NCBI GenBank assembly: GCA_002221725.1
Contig: NJFT01000020.1
Span: 62,001 to 126,000, forward strand
Reading direction: 5' to 3'
Source of the DNA: Scedosporium boydii
Taxonomy: Eukaryota; Ascomycota; Sordariomycetes; Microascales; Microascaceae
DNA length: 64,000 bases
Every line of letters begins with the position of its first letter. Positions within the stretch are counted from its first letter, which is position 1. A program made the translations under genes and the position numbers. Under the pieces are notes generated by a model that was not told where the DNA came from, searched no databases, and saw nothing but the letters and a program-made list of their open reading frames with translations. Shown here piece by piece: positions 10,468 to 20,624 of the stretch.

Positions 10468-10721
10468 GGACTTATCGGCGTCATAAAGACATTGCACCGG
10501 GTGGGAAGGGGCCGAAATTTATTCAGTTGTGGAAAGGGAGAGAGAGGCCCTAATACTACACGTATCTTTCATGAAGAAAGCGGCCGTTATCTATAAGAGG
10601 CATTCAGTGCGGCTAATATACTTAATGTAGCTAAAGACAACTTGGTCGAACTTCAGGCCCTGTCCCTTTTTCGTAGAATTGATAACCCTTTCTGTGAGGA
10701 ATTTCTGATTGCCACCTTTGC

Positions 10722-11195
10722 ATACCAATAAGATTTTATTGAAGTTCTTAATTCACGCTTTTAATATTATAAAAGGTAAATTTATCACAAGGATCGTAAG
10801 ACCTGAACCTACACAGCTTTCACTATTCTGGCCTAACTTACCCATTCTAGATATCCGCTGCCCGGGGCAAGACTGTTACACAGCTTGTGCTACACCCAGA
10901 TCACACCAACCCTTCTCATTCTGATCGGCTTATTCAGTAAAGCAGTTTCCACTCCAATTGTCCCTGGCTTCTACATCCTCTGCTGCTTAATATTCGGTGG
11001 TTGTCAGCCAGTCCATTTCATCCCCTCCTCCCTGTCCTACATCCCTTTCCCACCCATCGAATTCTGAAACTTGTCACTTTCTTTTGCAAGTTCATTTTCC
11101 ACGCCGTCTCCAAGAATGGCTGCCGCCACCGCAGTTGGAAGCGCCGCATGGACAGGAGGGGAAGAGTATGGCGGCGAGTACGCAGCACGCATAAC
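10722..11195 (+). repeat. Segmental duplication, copy B (APH upstream region and first codons)
   Basis: Partner of 5085-5545. It comprises the upstream region and first 25 or so codons of the kinase gene starting at 11116. On the minus strand both copies also contain a GGTTCAAGTC/GGTTCAGGTC string, resembling a polymerase III B box, and a TAGCACAAGCTG-like string resembling an A box, so part of the unit could be an old tRNA-derived element. Confidence 0.8.
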
Positions 11196-12442
11196 TCGAT
11201 TTCTCCAAACCGTCAATCTCGAAGCTCTTCAGGCCCATGCATCGAAGCTCCGGGGAAGTCGCCCGTGTACTGTTTCTCGGGAATTTTCCGTGGGAAATTT
11301 CAATCTTGTGCGCCTGATTCAGTTCGATGACGGGGTGAAATGGATCGCTCGACTGCGGATGCCTCCACTAATCGAAGGAGTGGGAGAAACAAGTCCCCAC
11401 ACCGCGCCGGAAATGGAGTATGGACAAAGTGTTATTTTGGAGATGCAATCAGAACTCGCTACGATGGAGTTTGTTCGGTTAGTATCCTATACGGACATCC
11501 GGAAATGCCGTTCGATGCTGACCCTCGCAGCCAAAACACAAACATCCCAATCCCAAAGATCTACGATTACGATCTCAACGATCAAAATACTGTCGGATGT
11601 CCCTTTTCCTTCTTGGAATACGTCCACGGAAATACTGCAGAAGAAGTGGCGCGAAGCTTTCCTGGCGATCATGAGGGTATTCCCGAACAGTTTGAAGAGA
11701 AATTCTGGCGGCAGTTTGCCAAAATCATGATTCAGCTCGCATCAGTCCGGATGCCCAAGATCGGATCCATCGCTCGAGACGAAGGCGACCCGACAAAGTA
11801 TGTGGTAGGGCCGCTAGTCGAAACCAACTCTGGGCCGTACGAGTCAGCGGCTGAGTTCTATGCTCACTACCAACTGGCATTGGGAAACAGGCTCAGGGCC
11901 GAGGGTGAGCAAGCCGCTGGCGAAGACGAGGTTCTCGAAGCTTTTCGGACCCTCTCTGCATCCTTTCAAGACAGGGAGGCTGAAGGCCATCACACCAAAA
12001 CTTTCGGGCTTGCCAACTATGATCTGAACCCCAACAACATCCTCGTGGACCGTGAGTTCAACATCCTAGCGGCTATTGACTGGGACTCTGTCATTGCAGT
12101 GCCCGATCCGCCTTGTATCGCATGCCATTTTCGATGGGCGTAGCATGCTTGATCCCAAGCATGGTGGATAACCGTCCTGCCGTGATCAGGCGGCTAATGC
12201 TTGGGAGACGGTTTACAAAAGTTGTTGAAGACGTCGCATGCGAGCAGGGCATTGGTGAAGAGAACTTGCCGAGATTCGTCTTTACTCAAACTGAATTCTA
12301 CTCAAAAGAGGCTACAGCTTTCCGATCATTGATTTAGGTCCAAATGGGACAGGAAGAAGTTAATGGCGAATGGTTGACAGGCCTAAGGTGGCTTAACGAT
12401 CATCAAGACATGGATGTGATCCAGTTTTCGCTTCAAAGCTGA
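11116..12442 (+). pseudogene. Broken aminoglycoside-phosphotransferase-family kinase (APH) gene
   Basis: The coding sequence starts at 11116 and has a well-formed 53-nt intron at 11478-11530 with a GCTGAC branch site. The second exon encodes the family's catalytic region near 12010-12085: GLANYDLNPNNILVD, then AAIDWDS, matching the Brenner-like loop and the following metal-binding Asp of fungal APH kinases. These enzymes phosphorylate small molecules or choline-like substrates; the substrate here is unknown. Two defects follow. The reading frame changes near 12105-12112, so that the conserved MPFSMGVAC segment lies in another frame. A TAG at 12335-12337 precedes a further 34 codons that read as a natural C-terminus ending at 12442. 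The upstream region and first codons are duplicated at 5085-5545. An assembly error at the frame change cannot be excluded. Confidence 0.75.
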
Positions 12443-12859
12443 GGATTGTCACTTAGAACCAGGATCAACGGAGCTAATCTGTGTGATACCACACGTAACT
12501 CTCACTGCCGCGAACACCGGCCTCATAAAAAATTCAAGGTTCCCATTCACAACATTCTTCACCGAAAATATAAGATTGGATTCTCCTCCGTGCACCATAA
12601 TGTGTTCGATAGTCACTGACATATTTGAACGGGCATATCACGGCGCATCTACGTTTGAGATTCTGACTTCGGAGCTCCAATGTATTTTCAAACCGTCGCG
12701 CGACAGGAACTAAAGAACAGCACATCTGCAACAAACAGGGGCAAACAATGCGGGATACTAGATGGAACGATCAAGCGGCACCCCCTTTGCCCTTAGAAAG
12801 AAAATTCAATCGCAGTTCGAGCACGCCAGCGACATATTGCCAAACCAAACCGACCCCTC
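12443..12859. other. Intergenic, convergent 3' regions
   Basis: Lies between the ends of the broken kinase gene and the minus-strand gene at 12860. The frames present are short and featureless. Confidence 0.4.
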
Positions 12860-13417
12860 TCAGCCGTGAAGGGCCATAGAAAGACCGGCAAACTGCTCAT
12901 CACTGAGTCCAGTATATTGAATACAGGCCGAACCGCACGGGACGGGATTGGTTCCCTCGCCAGTGCATGACCCCGACAGGACGACCGCAAGGTTCATGCA
13001 GGCCGGAGGAACATTATCGAACTGGGCGACTGCGGATCAGACAGCGGTTAGCAAGTCGAACCTCTCAAGTTGAAAGTGGCCATTATTTCATCTCAAGGGA
13101 AAGGACTCACCTCCGGGAGAGGGGATGGAGCTCCAGATGTTGGCAGCCTGATTGGCGATCTGGTCGCGGCAAATGTCAAAGTTATACATGGGGACGTTGC
13201 AAGGGCCCACGTCCTGGCGCTCGATGATGGCAGGCACGGGCCCGTCGTCGTTGAGGAGACCGACACAGCCCCGGTAGTTATTGTGAAGACACCAAAGGCC
13301 GGCATTCCCATCGACCGAGCGGGGCCCGTGGGGACCGATGCCGAGGAGGTTCAGGATCCTGAATACAGTACTGCCAGCGCCAATGGCGCCAGCCCCGATT
13401 CCGGCAGCGACAGGCAT
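12860..13417 (-). CDS. Small Cys-rich protein with one intron, unknown family
   Basis: Two exons, 13417-13111 and 13029-12860, are joined across an 81-nt intron with a GTGAGT donor and a CCGCAG acceptor. They keep frame and encode 158 residues. The frame is open further upstream to an ATG at 13510, but that stretch reads like a CA-rich 5' leader, so the ATG at 13417 (context CAACATGC) is preferred. The N-terminus is Gly/Ala-rich and hydrophobic (residues 1-28), which could be a membrane anchor or an uncleaved signal. The rest has eight cysteines, including WCLHNNYRGC and the final PCGSAC pair, suggesting disulfide-bonded structure. I do not recognise the family. It is convergent with the broken kinase gene. 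Confidence 0.7.
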
Positions 13418-13510
13418 GTTGAAGGGGTTGTGGGTGTGAGAAACTTTGAAAAGCTGATGTTTGGGAATTCGGGAGAGACGGTGGTGTTGATGGTGAGGGA
13501 GTGAGCTCAT

Positions 13511-14187
13511 GACGGACAGATGCTGGGGATGATTTCGTCCTTATATCTTTTTTTGCTTTTCCCTTCAATCGACCGTAGGAACCAAATGAGTGACTATCCT
13601 TCCCAGCACGGTGAACGCCCATTAGAAATCAAGTTGAGGTTGAAAATTACATGATCTATGCAGGCCGGCGGCGTTTGTCTGCTCCAGCTACAACTGGTCA
13701 CCAACTTTGCCTTGATCCTCTTGGCCTTCTCACCGATCCGCCTCGGACACTCCTCGTCTCATTGGACGACTTTGGGACCAGAACTGCGATCCATATGAAT
13801 CTCATTTCCCAACCGTGAGCTTCCGTCTAACCCGGGGCATAGTAAAGCCGCCCAGGGTGAAGTTGAGAGTTGCACAAATTCGCCATCTCTTCATCTTCTA
13901 CGTAGTACGCCTCGTGCTATAACCATCAGGCATTCCAAGGGTTGGCGGGCCCATTACCCTTGGCGTATTTCCTTTCATTCGCAATTTGGGGTGCGGCGAG
14001 GTCATGATCCTGAATCGTAAGGCATTCTTCTTGGGAACCCTACATATGATCTAGTCGAGTTGTCGGCGGGTCAGCCGCGCCAAGTTCCATGACTATAAGT
14101 TGAACGAGGCGTCGGTGATGAGAAGGGGAAAACGAAACGACTTCACGCAAACAAAAGTATATCACTTCCCGCATTAAATCACTCAAC
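13511..14187. other. Divergent intergenic region
   Basis: Separates two divergent genes and should hold both promoters. No long frame. The CTTC/TCTTC-rich stretch near 13880-13910 is typical of fungal promoters. Confidence 0.4.
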
Positions 14188-15315
14188 ATGGCGATATTAC
14201 TTTCTGCCCAAGCAGCCTTTCCGTTGCTACTATTGGCCATCTCTCTTTTACTCTTCTTCTTCGCCGTTCAACAACCGCTCAACATTAGACGACAGGTGCT
14301 CAGCGGATTCCACATTCTGAGCATTGGTGTATGCCTGATTGGGGGAGGGTTGGTTCTCCTGCCGTGGAATAACATGATTATTCCGTCCGTCATAACCGTT
14401 GCCTTACACGCAGCTTCCATTCTTTTAATAGAGAAACGCATCTTGAGCAAGAGCCTGGACGGTTTGTCCCAGAAATGTTGGTCCGTCTTTCAGATGCTCA
14501 GCAATGTCCGCAGGGTGCCTACCGAGATTTCCAACGACGCCGGCCCGGGGCGTAGACGCGTTCGCTTCGTAACGTTTAGGTGCTGCCGGGCCGCAATCCT
14601 TCTCGTCCTACGCAAATTAATCCCGAAACTCCTCGCCAACAGCTTCGCTTGGCTTGGCGTGACGATCTGGCATTTTGGCCCAACGAAGCGAGGTCTGGTG
14701 CCGTCGTTGAGTAATCCAGACCTCGCGTTACGGGCACTGGTGTCTGTGAACTGGGTCTGGGGCACATACTCTGTCCTCACTCTCGCTCATGATCTTTCGG
14801 CGATTTCTTTCGTGGGAGTCTTGCGGACGGACAACCCCGAAGCCTGGCCTCCGCTTTTCGGCAGTATTCCAGAAGTTTACACTCTCCGGCGCTTCTGGGG
14901 CGTCTTCTGGCACAAACTTCACGTTGGGATATTCGACACATACGTCCCTCCTCTCATCAAATCGATCGCCCAACAAAAGGAAAATACCAAACGACCATGG
15001 GCCGTGTCTATCTGCAAGGCACTCAGGGCGTTTTGGATTTTCGCCATGTCAGCAGCCTGCCACGCCTTGGCGAATTGGGTACTCACTAGAAAAACCCGTG
15101 CTGTCCATGAGTTTCGGTTCTTTCTTTCCAATTACGCGGTCTGTTTGGCTGAGACGTGGGCTGTGCGGGCCATGCGGCAAAGTGGCATGTTCGAATACGA
15201 TAACACGTTTGGTCTTGGACTACGCCTCGTGGGATACGCCTGGGTTCTGACGATCATTTTTTGCCTGACACCGGCTTGGCAATATCCGTCGGTGTATGCG
15301 TCCGTCGGGCTGTAA
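14188..15315 (+). CDS. Wax-synthase-like (MBOAT-type) membrane acyltransferase
   Basis: An intronless 375-residue protein with several hydrophobic segments: about residues 8-27, 40-60, 64-82, 135-160, 195-210, 282-298 and 350-368. The segment at residues 234-244 (RRFWGVFWHKL) matches the R-x-F-W-x-x-x-W-H motif of the fungal wax synthase / terpenoid acetyltransferase family. A second conserved-type histidine falls in CHALANW near residue 292. Proteins of this family sit in intracellular membranes and transfer acyl or acetyl groups from CoA to alcohols, either in lipid ester formation or in decorating secondary metabolites such as meroterpenoids and trichothecenes. No other biosynthetic genes are adjacent, so the substrate cannot be guessed. 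The family is fairly certain, the reaction less so. Confidence 0.8.
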   Translation: MAILLSAQAAFPLLLLAISLLLFFFAVQQPLNIRRQVLSGFHILSIGVCLIGGGLVLLPWNNMIIPSVITVALHAASILLIEKRILSKSLDGLSQKCWSVFQMLSNVRRVPTEISNDAGPGRRRVRFVTFRCCRAAILLVLRKLIPKLLANSFAWLGVTIWHFGPTKRGLVPSLSNPDLALRALVSVNWVWGTYSVLTLAHDLSAISFVGVLRTDNPEAWPPLFGSIPEVYTLRRFWGVFWHKLHVGIFDTYVPPLIKSIAQQKENTKRPWAVSICKALRAFWIFAMSAACHALANWVLTRKTRAVHEFRFFLSNYAVCLAETWAVRAMRQSGMFEYDNTFGLGLRLVGYAWVLTIIFCLTPAWQYPSVYASVGL

Positions 15316-15870
15316 GATGGATTTAATCGGCCTGGCCAGTCCAGGGATGGAATGTTACACAGGGAACATAGTCGTTACGCAGGGTGTCAATTTATTTCCT
15401 CGTTCCTAGGCCAATAGGATATAAAAGACTCGAGTGTGTGCCGCATGCCTTCGTGGCGGTGCTAACGTGGTTTGATCGTATAGAGCCGACTCCGATATAA
15501 AAAAAGAATGGCGACCGAGGCTGTGTAATCTATTTCATCCAAACCTTATATTAATGTATATTGGCTTGGCGAGCGAGCCGTCTTTTGACGGTCTCAGTTG
15601 GCTCGTAAGATCACATCCGATTACGTACCGTTCGTGGCTGGTCCCGTAAGAAAAGATCCGTACTTTTCAATCCCATGCCGGCCCGGGCCTAGGACCAACA
15701 TACATAAATTGATCCCTGAGCCCTCAGCCTGTCCATGCACACGCCCAAGTCGAGCTATTACCCATTTACCAATCCCTCATAATCTTCCCGAATCTTGGGA
15801 TTGACATACTTCCCCGCAATTTTCCTTGATTCAAATCACTCCCTGGAGATACGTTCAACAGTATTCCAGC
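15316..15870. other. Intergenic region with probable promoter of the next gene
   Basis: No supportable gene. The open frame at 15598-15804 is featureless. Pyrimidine-rich sequence at 15770-15840 precedes the start codon at 15871. Confidence 0.4.
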
Positions 15871-16830
15871 ATGAGTAAAGCCGAGGAACAAACCACCGCT
15901 GTGCTAGATGCCGAGCCGAGTCCACCCGCCTACGACGAGAATGAAGAGGCCCAACCACCTCCAGACTACGTGGAGGGCGACTCGTCTACAACAGCCACTC
16001 CCAGTCTTTGGAAACCTCTACGTCTTCACACTCCATTCCCGGGCGTACTGAGTTTGTTCTTCGAGAAATGGCTGCCGACCAGCACCGACATCATAAAAGG
16101 ACGATGCACGGCCATGCTGTGCACCGGAGACGTCGAGGACAAGCCCATATACATCGTCCAGCTCAACGGCTCGGACATTTCCAATATGAAGCCTATCGGG
16201 AATAGAAGGGGTGTGTGCCTCCGAAATGGCCTGGACGAACACGACCCAATTATAGGAGCTTCTTTGGACGCCTCCGCCATCGCCCCCATGTTGTTTTCAT
16301 TCAACTCCCATAGCCATATCCTTATGCCTCCTCTCGGCGAGTCCACCTCTCCAGTCCGGGAGAGGATGAGTGCTAGCACGAGTGCCGGGATGGGAGTGAC
16401 GTTCCGGTTTTCGATCGAGGTGGGCACCGAGAAGGTCCGGCGGGAGGAGTTTGAGTGGCGGAAGATAAAGAAAGGAGCAAGCCACGATTCTGGAGGCTAT
16501 GAGCTCTTTCGAGTAGTATCACCAGCTTCAGCCAACGCGGGGAGCGGTAGTGGGGGTGGTAGTAGCAGCACCAGCAAGGCGGAACCTAGTAATGAGGGAG
16601 ATGTGCTCGCTATTATCTCGTGGCCCAAAGCCTGGTGGGTAAGAAAGCGGGATTTCACGCTGAAGTTCCGCGGCGCTGGGCTTACTGGAGAGCTTGGGGA
16701 TCGCTGGAGTTTGATGGTTGTTCTTACCACACTGAGGATCTGGTGGATGCGTTGGGATGGAAGAACGACCTGGATGAGCATCGGCATCGGACAGCAGCTG
16801 TGGGGGGACGGGGAGGCGAAGCAGACATGA
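15871..16830 (+). CDS. PPxY-containing protein of unknown function, possibly tubby-C-like fold
   Basis: Translation most likely begins at 15871 (context AGCATGAG), giving 319 residues; an in-frame ATG at 15826 is less likely. The acidic, proline-rich N-terminus contains two PY motifs, PPAY and PPDY, within the first 35 residues. PY motifs bind WW domains such as those of the Rsp5/Nedd4 ubiquitin ligases. The remainder alternates hydrophobic strands with a Gly/Ser-rich loop (about residues 230-245) and reads like the fungal proteins I associate with a tubby-C-terminal or LURP-like barrel. No signal peptide is present. A short stretch around its stop codon resembles 30143-30190. The PY motifs are seen directly; the fold and the ubiquitin-adaptor idea are inference. 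Confidence 0.7.
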   Translation: MSKAEEQTTAVLDAEPSPPAYDENEEAQPPPDYVEGDSSTTATPSLWKPLRLHTPFPGVLSLFFEKWLPTSTDIIKGRCTAMLCTGDVEDKPIYIVQLNGSDISNMKPIGNRRGVCLRNGLDEHDPIIGASLDASAIAPMLFSFNSHSHILMPPLGESTSPVRERMSASTSAGMGVTFRFSIEVGTEKVRREEFEWRKIKKGASHDSGGYELFRVVSPASANAGSGSGGGSSSTSKAEPSNEGDVLAIISWPKAWWVRKRDFTLKFRGAGLTGELGDRWSLMVVLTTLRIWWMRWDGRTTWMSIGIGQQLWGDGEAKQT

Positions 16831-18877
16831 GTTCTGGGGCACAAAATGAGCGTTGTCTTTGTTTCTTTGTTTCTAGAAGCTAGTTCTCTATATGTCGACT
16901 ACCTTTTGATCTCGACAGGACTAGAAATATGGCGGTAGTGGTAGTAATTGACATCGAGATAATAGCCTGTTCACCAGCCTGCGCCAGCACTATTGAAGGT
17001 TTCAAAATTCAGCCGTGGTAGACGACGAACCCGACTTGGATATCTAGATCTATATATGGTTTAGATAGCTGGATCCTGCGTTGGAAAACTGCCTGAGAAG
17101 CATAAATTCTACTCCGTTATTAACCCCGTAACTTTCAATTCCAGCTGTACTAAGAGCAAAGCCGGGATACTGCAAAGCTTAATTTATTTGCTAAGACGAC
17201 GTCGTAAGAGTTCATAATATACAGCTGTAGAGAGATATATTAGGATATAGAATGGTATAGTGCAGCGTGTGTGTAGATCGCCTTCTTTCCCCATGGATCA
17301 TTGATGATTGATGTAATAAGGTTTCCGCTTAGTTGCCGGGTAGCAGGGTGGCACTTTAATACTAGCCTGGCTAAGTCGTATCTCCTCGAAGTATAGATCT
17401 CGATCAAGGAAGCAGTCAGCTGCATGATCCTGATTTTGGAGCGATGGGCGTTCGACCCCAAACTTTGGCAACTTTCTCGGCCTCCAGGCCTCAGGCAGCA
17501 GTCAATTCATCGACTCCCTGCGAGATCAATAATCAATAATGCATGCCGTGCGTGCGGGGAAGTGGACAGGTTGCAGGGGCAGGAAAGCACTCATCGTCAG
17601 TTTCCCTGCTAATACGGAGTAGTTATTGAGATCCCTGCATCTAGTCACGAGACCACTCAGTTTGAACATCAAATTGCATCGACGCTTTCAGGATAACTCG
17701 TTTAGTACTGTGTCCAGTTCACTGTTTCCCCTGCAACGTCGATGTGCACATAGGAATGCATATAATTCAGCAGGAACATTCAGAAACATTCGATATTCGT
17801 GGTAGTTTGAATTGAATACGAGATCCTACTGCATCCTACTTCATGCCTTGGCTCGGCCCGCTTTCAGCTTCCTCAATCTAGTCGAGTGAAGGGCCGCCAG
17901 GGCGGTGCGCTAGTCTCGCATATACTGCTACTCAACTAATGTATGGACGGCCGCGCGGTGCAACTTTAACGCAATCATATACAGAAGTATATTGTACTCG
18001 TCCCTTCAAAAGCATACACACTGGAGCTCGGAATCGCCGATAGCTTGCCGAACACGATGATCTCAATTGTACTGTGATCCGTACAGCAGTCCAGAGTTCG
18101 GTTCCAAGAGTCGGCGGGTGGAAGCAGTAAGTTTTGAAACCCGCTGATTATCTCGCGAATGCAAAAAGACTCGGGGTTAATACAATGCCCTGTCCCTGCC
18201 AGCATCTCGTTCAGACTGAAATGCCAGGGCACCATTAACGAAGATGTCTGCTCTTCCTCTTGCTTAGCCATTCCAGGCCGGGCTGAAGGCGAGCGATTCT
18301 GGAACGAGGATTGGGCTGATACTTTCCGACAAGGCATGCCAGTTCGGGCAGCAATCTTGCTGCTACTTGCCGGCCAGACTTTTTATCCCATTTGGGATAA
18401 GTCACCGCCTGTGGGCCATGTCTTTCGCCCGCACCTGCGCTGTCTCACGGCTGCGTGCGACTGTCACAACCACTCGGAGGATACTGCGATACTTTGCATG
18501 GAGTGGCGTGCTTGCGCGCATATTTTACCTGTCTGACGATAGTTGGATAGCCAATAGATGTCTCCTTGGTTAACGAAGGATGCCGTAGGATCGTACATTT
18601 TTTTTTCTTCAAGAGAGAGAGAGTCCTTTTGTGGAGCATTCGACTCATATGAGGTCATTTGATTAATCCTTCAGTGAAATCATTCGTATACTACTGCTGT
18701 ATGCGCCGAGCATATCCTTTTCCAGACAGATTCTAATTTTAAGGATGAGAATATAAGAGACCCAAAGCGCCCATCTCCATCTCCTGTAAGTCTAATAATT
18801 CTTCAACTTCCCATTTCCCAGAAACCCTTATAAGTACTTCAGTTCATCCACAGTTCCACACAACGCGGTTCCCCACA
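16831..18877. other. Long gene-free stretch
   Basis: Two kilobases with no frame I can support. Opposing open frames at 17975-18337 (minus) and 18159-18536 (plus) overlap and neither has recognisable features. A GTTCGACCCC string near 17450 is not part of a foldable tRNA. The last 150 bases should contain the promoter of the secreted-protein gene at 18878. Confidence 0.5.
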
Positions 18878-19450
18878 ATGAAGCTTTTCGTTTTCCTCCT
18901 TGGCTTGATTGCCACTCCAGCACTTTGCACACCCATCGACGCTGACCGTGCCGCCGTCGAAGCTGAATGCGGTGCCCTTGGTGTCATGGAATGGGACCTC
19001 AAAGACCTTCCAGAGGGTACAGATACTACTGCACTTCGAAAATGCAAGAAGCACCCCTCCGAGCTCGGTATCGCCAGCCCTCTCAGGAATGGTGCCGAAA
19101 TCGACGAAAACCTTGACAGCTCCGTCGGAAAGAAAGTCAGCCTTGAGGGTCTCTCCAAAAGGGAGGAGAACCTTCTCGACAAAAGGGAGGTCTGCCCCCT
19201 AGGTGATGGTCGTGGCAGTGGTTGGGATTACGATTATGGATGCGATAAAGGCTGGTGCTGGAGAAACTGCAATGCAGAAATCAACTTTCTTTATCCATAC
19301 AACGGGAAGCCGTGGTGTTGGTTGGCATATGAAGGGGGGTGGGGAGGCTGGACGCCTTGCGGTCGCTGGCAGGATTGTGAATGGTCTTATAACAACGCCA
19401 ACGCAAAGTGCGGAAAGGGCGATTGCGCCGCTTGTGGATGCGGCTGTTGA
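18878..19450 (+). CDS. Secreted Cys-rich protein precursor with Kex2-type sites
   Basis: A 190-residue precursor without introns. Residues 1-17 form a signal peptide (MKLFVFLLGLIATPALC). A propeptide follows, with the phrases ECGALGVMEWD and DLPEGTD, then two Lys-Arg sites at 94-95 and 102-103, as expected for Kex2 processing. The mature part, residues 104-190, has twelve cysteines among 87 residues, many Trp and Gly, and ends in CAACGCGC. This layout resembles fungal small secreted proteins of the IDI-2-like type, induced during incompatibility or host contact, but that link is from memory and uncertain. Four to six disulfides are possible. It is a good candidate for an effector-like or antimicrobial extracellular protein; no activity can be assigned. 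Confidence 0.85.
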   Translation: MKLFVFLLGLIATPALCTPIDADRAAVEAECGALGVMEWDLKDLPEGTDTTALRKCKKHPSELGIASPLRNGAEIDENLDSSVGKKVSLEGLSKREENLLDKREVCPLGDGRGSGWDYDYGCDKGWCWRNCNAEINFLYPYNGKPWCWLAYEGGWGGWTPCGRWQDCEWSYNNANAKCGKGDCAACGCGC

Positions 19451-19847
19451 GTGTACAATACACAACATATAGCCCACGTAGCCTTTCGTCAATTGTCGTA
19501 GGAGGGGAAAGCCTGGATTTAGAGTTGTGTGCTGCATTATGTTGCAGCTGGCCTAAATACAAATCTAATTCAAGTATCGCTGTTCTGCTTCCTCCCGTTG
19601 GTAGCCAGGGCGGTCTACTTCTGGCACCCTAGACCACCTCTTATCTAAAGGTGCTCCTGATACTAGACTAACACGCGATACGACCCAGTAAGTTTAACGT
19701 TGTAGGGCTTGTTTTTTTACTTTAAGGGAAAAAGTCTTCTAGATACACACTCTAAGTTAACAACTCTCGAAGCCGGAGACAGCGCCACCGAACAACGTTC
19801 AATCCTCCAACTAGTAGCCCGTTAAGATAGAACTCGCTCATGCTTGA

Positions 19848-20624
19848 CTAGAGTATCATAGTAGATACAATCAGCGATGCGACCATTGCCAACCAGCTGC
19901 GATATTGCCCCCACTTCCCTGGCATGCCACTGCAAATCTCCCGAATCTCCTGCCATTCCCCGCTTTTGCACCTGAGTGCGATTAAGCCATACTTCGACAC
20001 ATTTGCCGCCACCTTATCAGCGTAGTCGGTCAGCGTACCACACTGGTCTGTCGGTTCGGTGTCCTTCAAGACTCTACATCTCTCCACAGAGTCTTGGGCA
20101 CTGGGGATATCAACGGCCACGGACTGGTAACCGCAGCTCCTGATAGCTTCGGCGACGTCCGGCACCTTCCCATCTGGAGCGATGCTGAACTCAAGACGTT
20201 GCTTTCCCGAGACCCACTTGTCGGTACAATTGTTAAGAGACGCATCCCACTCGACGTAGAAGTGCGTATCGGTGTCGTTGGTAAGGTACCTCGTTGATTC
20301 GATGAAGAATAGGGGATCAACATCTTGGGACTCGCCCCCGAAACTGAACCCAAGATACCCTGTAGGGAGGAGCCACAGAGTGTAATCATCGCTTGCACCT
20401 TCTTGGAAGTTTCGCCTTGCGCCTGTCTCTAGAACGCCCAAGATCTCAAGGTCCAGGGAGTCGGCGAGTTGAAAATTCCGGACAGCGTATACGACGGGGA
20501 AAAAGGCGGTTCGAGCGTACGTCTCATTTTGGGGGAAGACGAGATCAACTTGAAATTTAGCAGGAGGCTCCTGCGCGGCTGCAGGCGCTGCCAAAAGAGC
20601 GAGGAACACAGTGAGTAGTGGCAT
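19848..20624 (-). CDS. Secreted, probably GPI-anchored DUF7136-like protein
   Basis: The frame is open up to 20999, but the ATG at 20624 is chosen because it begins a clear signal peptide (MPLLTVFLALLAAPAAAQ). This gives 258 residues. The mature N-terminus reads FQVDLVFPQNETYARTAFFPVVYAVRN in two overlapping pieces, typical of the fungal DUF7136 secreted family. There are N-glycosylation sequons (NET, NDT, NCT, NVS) and six cysteines between about residues 135 and 235 that could be paired. The last 15-18 residues are hydrophobic and preceded by small residues, fitting a GPI-anchor signal. The function of the family is unknown; the location is probably the cell surface or wall. It is convergent with the Cys-rich secreted gene at 18878. 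Confidence 0.85.
   Translation of the reverse strand: MPLLTVFLALLAAPAAAQEPPAKFQVDLVFPQNETYARTAFFPVVYAVRNFQLADSLDLEILGVLETGARRNFQEGASDDYTLWLLPTGYLGFSFGGESQDVDPLFFIESTRYLTNDTDTHFYVEWDASLNNCTDKWVSGKQRLEFSIAPDGKVPDVAEAIRSCGYQSVAVDIPSAQDSVERCRVLKDTEPTDQCGTLTDYADKVAANVSKYGLIALRCKSGEWQEIREICSGMPGKWGQYRSWLAMVASLIVSTMIL

Noticed and set aside
12105..12160. A 45-50 nt intron instead of a frame change in the APH gene
   Set aside because: It would need a poor GTGCCC donor and would remove a conserved segment (MPFSMGVAC) that clearly belongs to the protein.
17440..17475. GTTCGACCCC string as a tRNA T-loop
   Set aside because: No cloverleaf could be built on either strand.
17975..18536. Opposing 120-codon open frames
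   Set aside because: They overlap antisense and neither has recognisable features or splice context.
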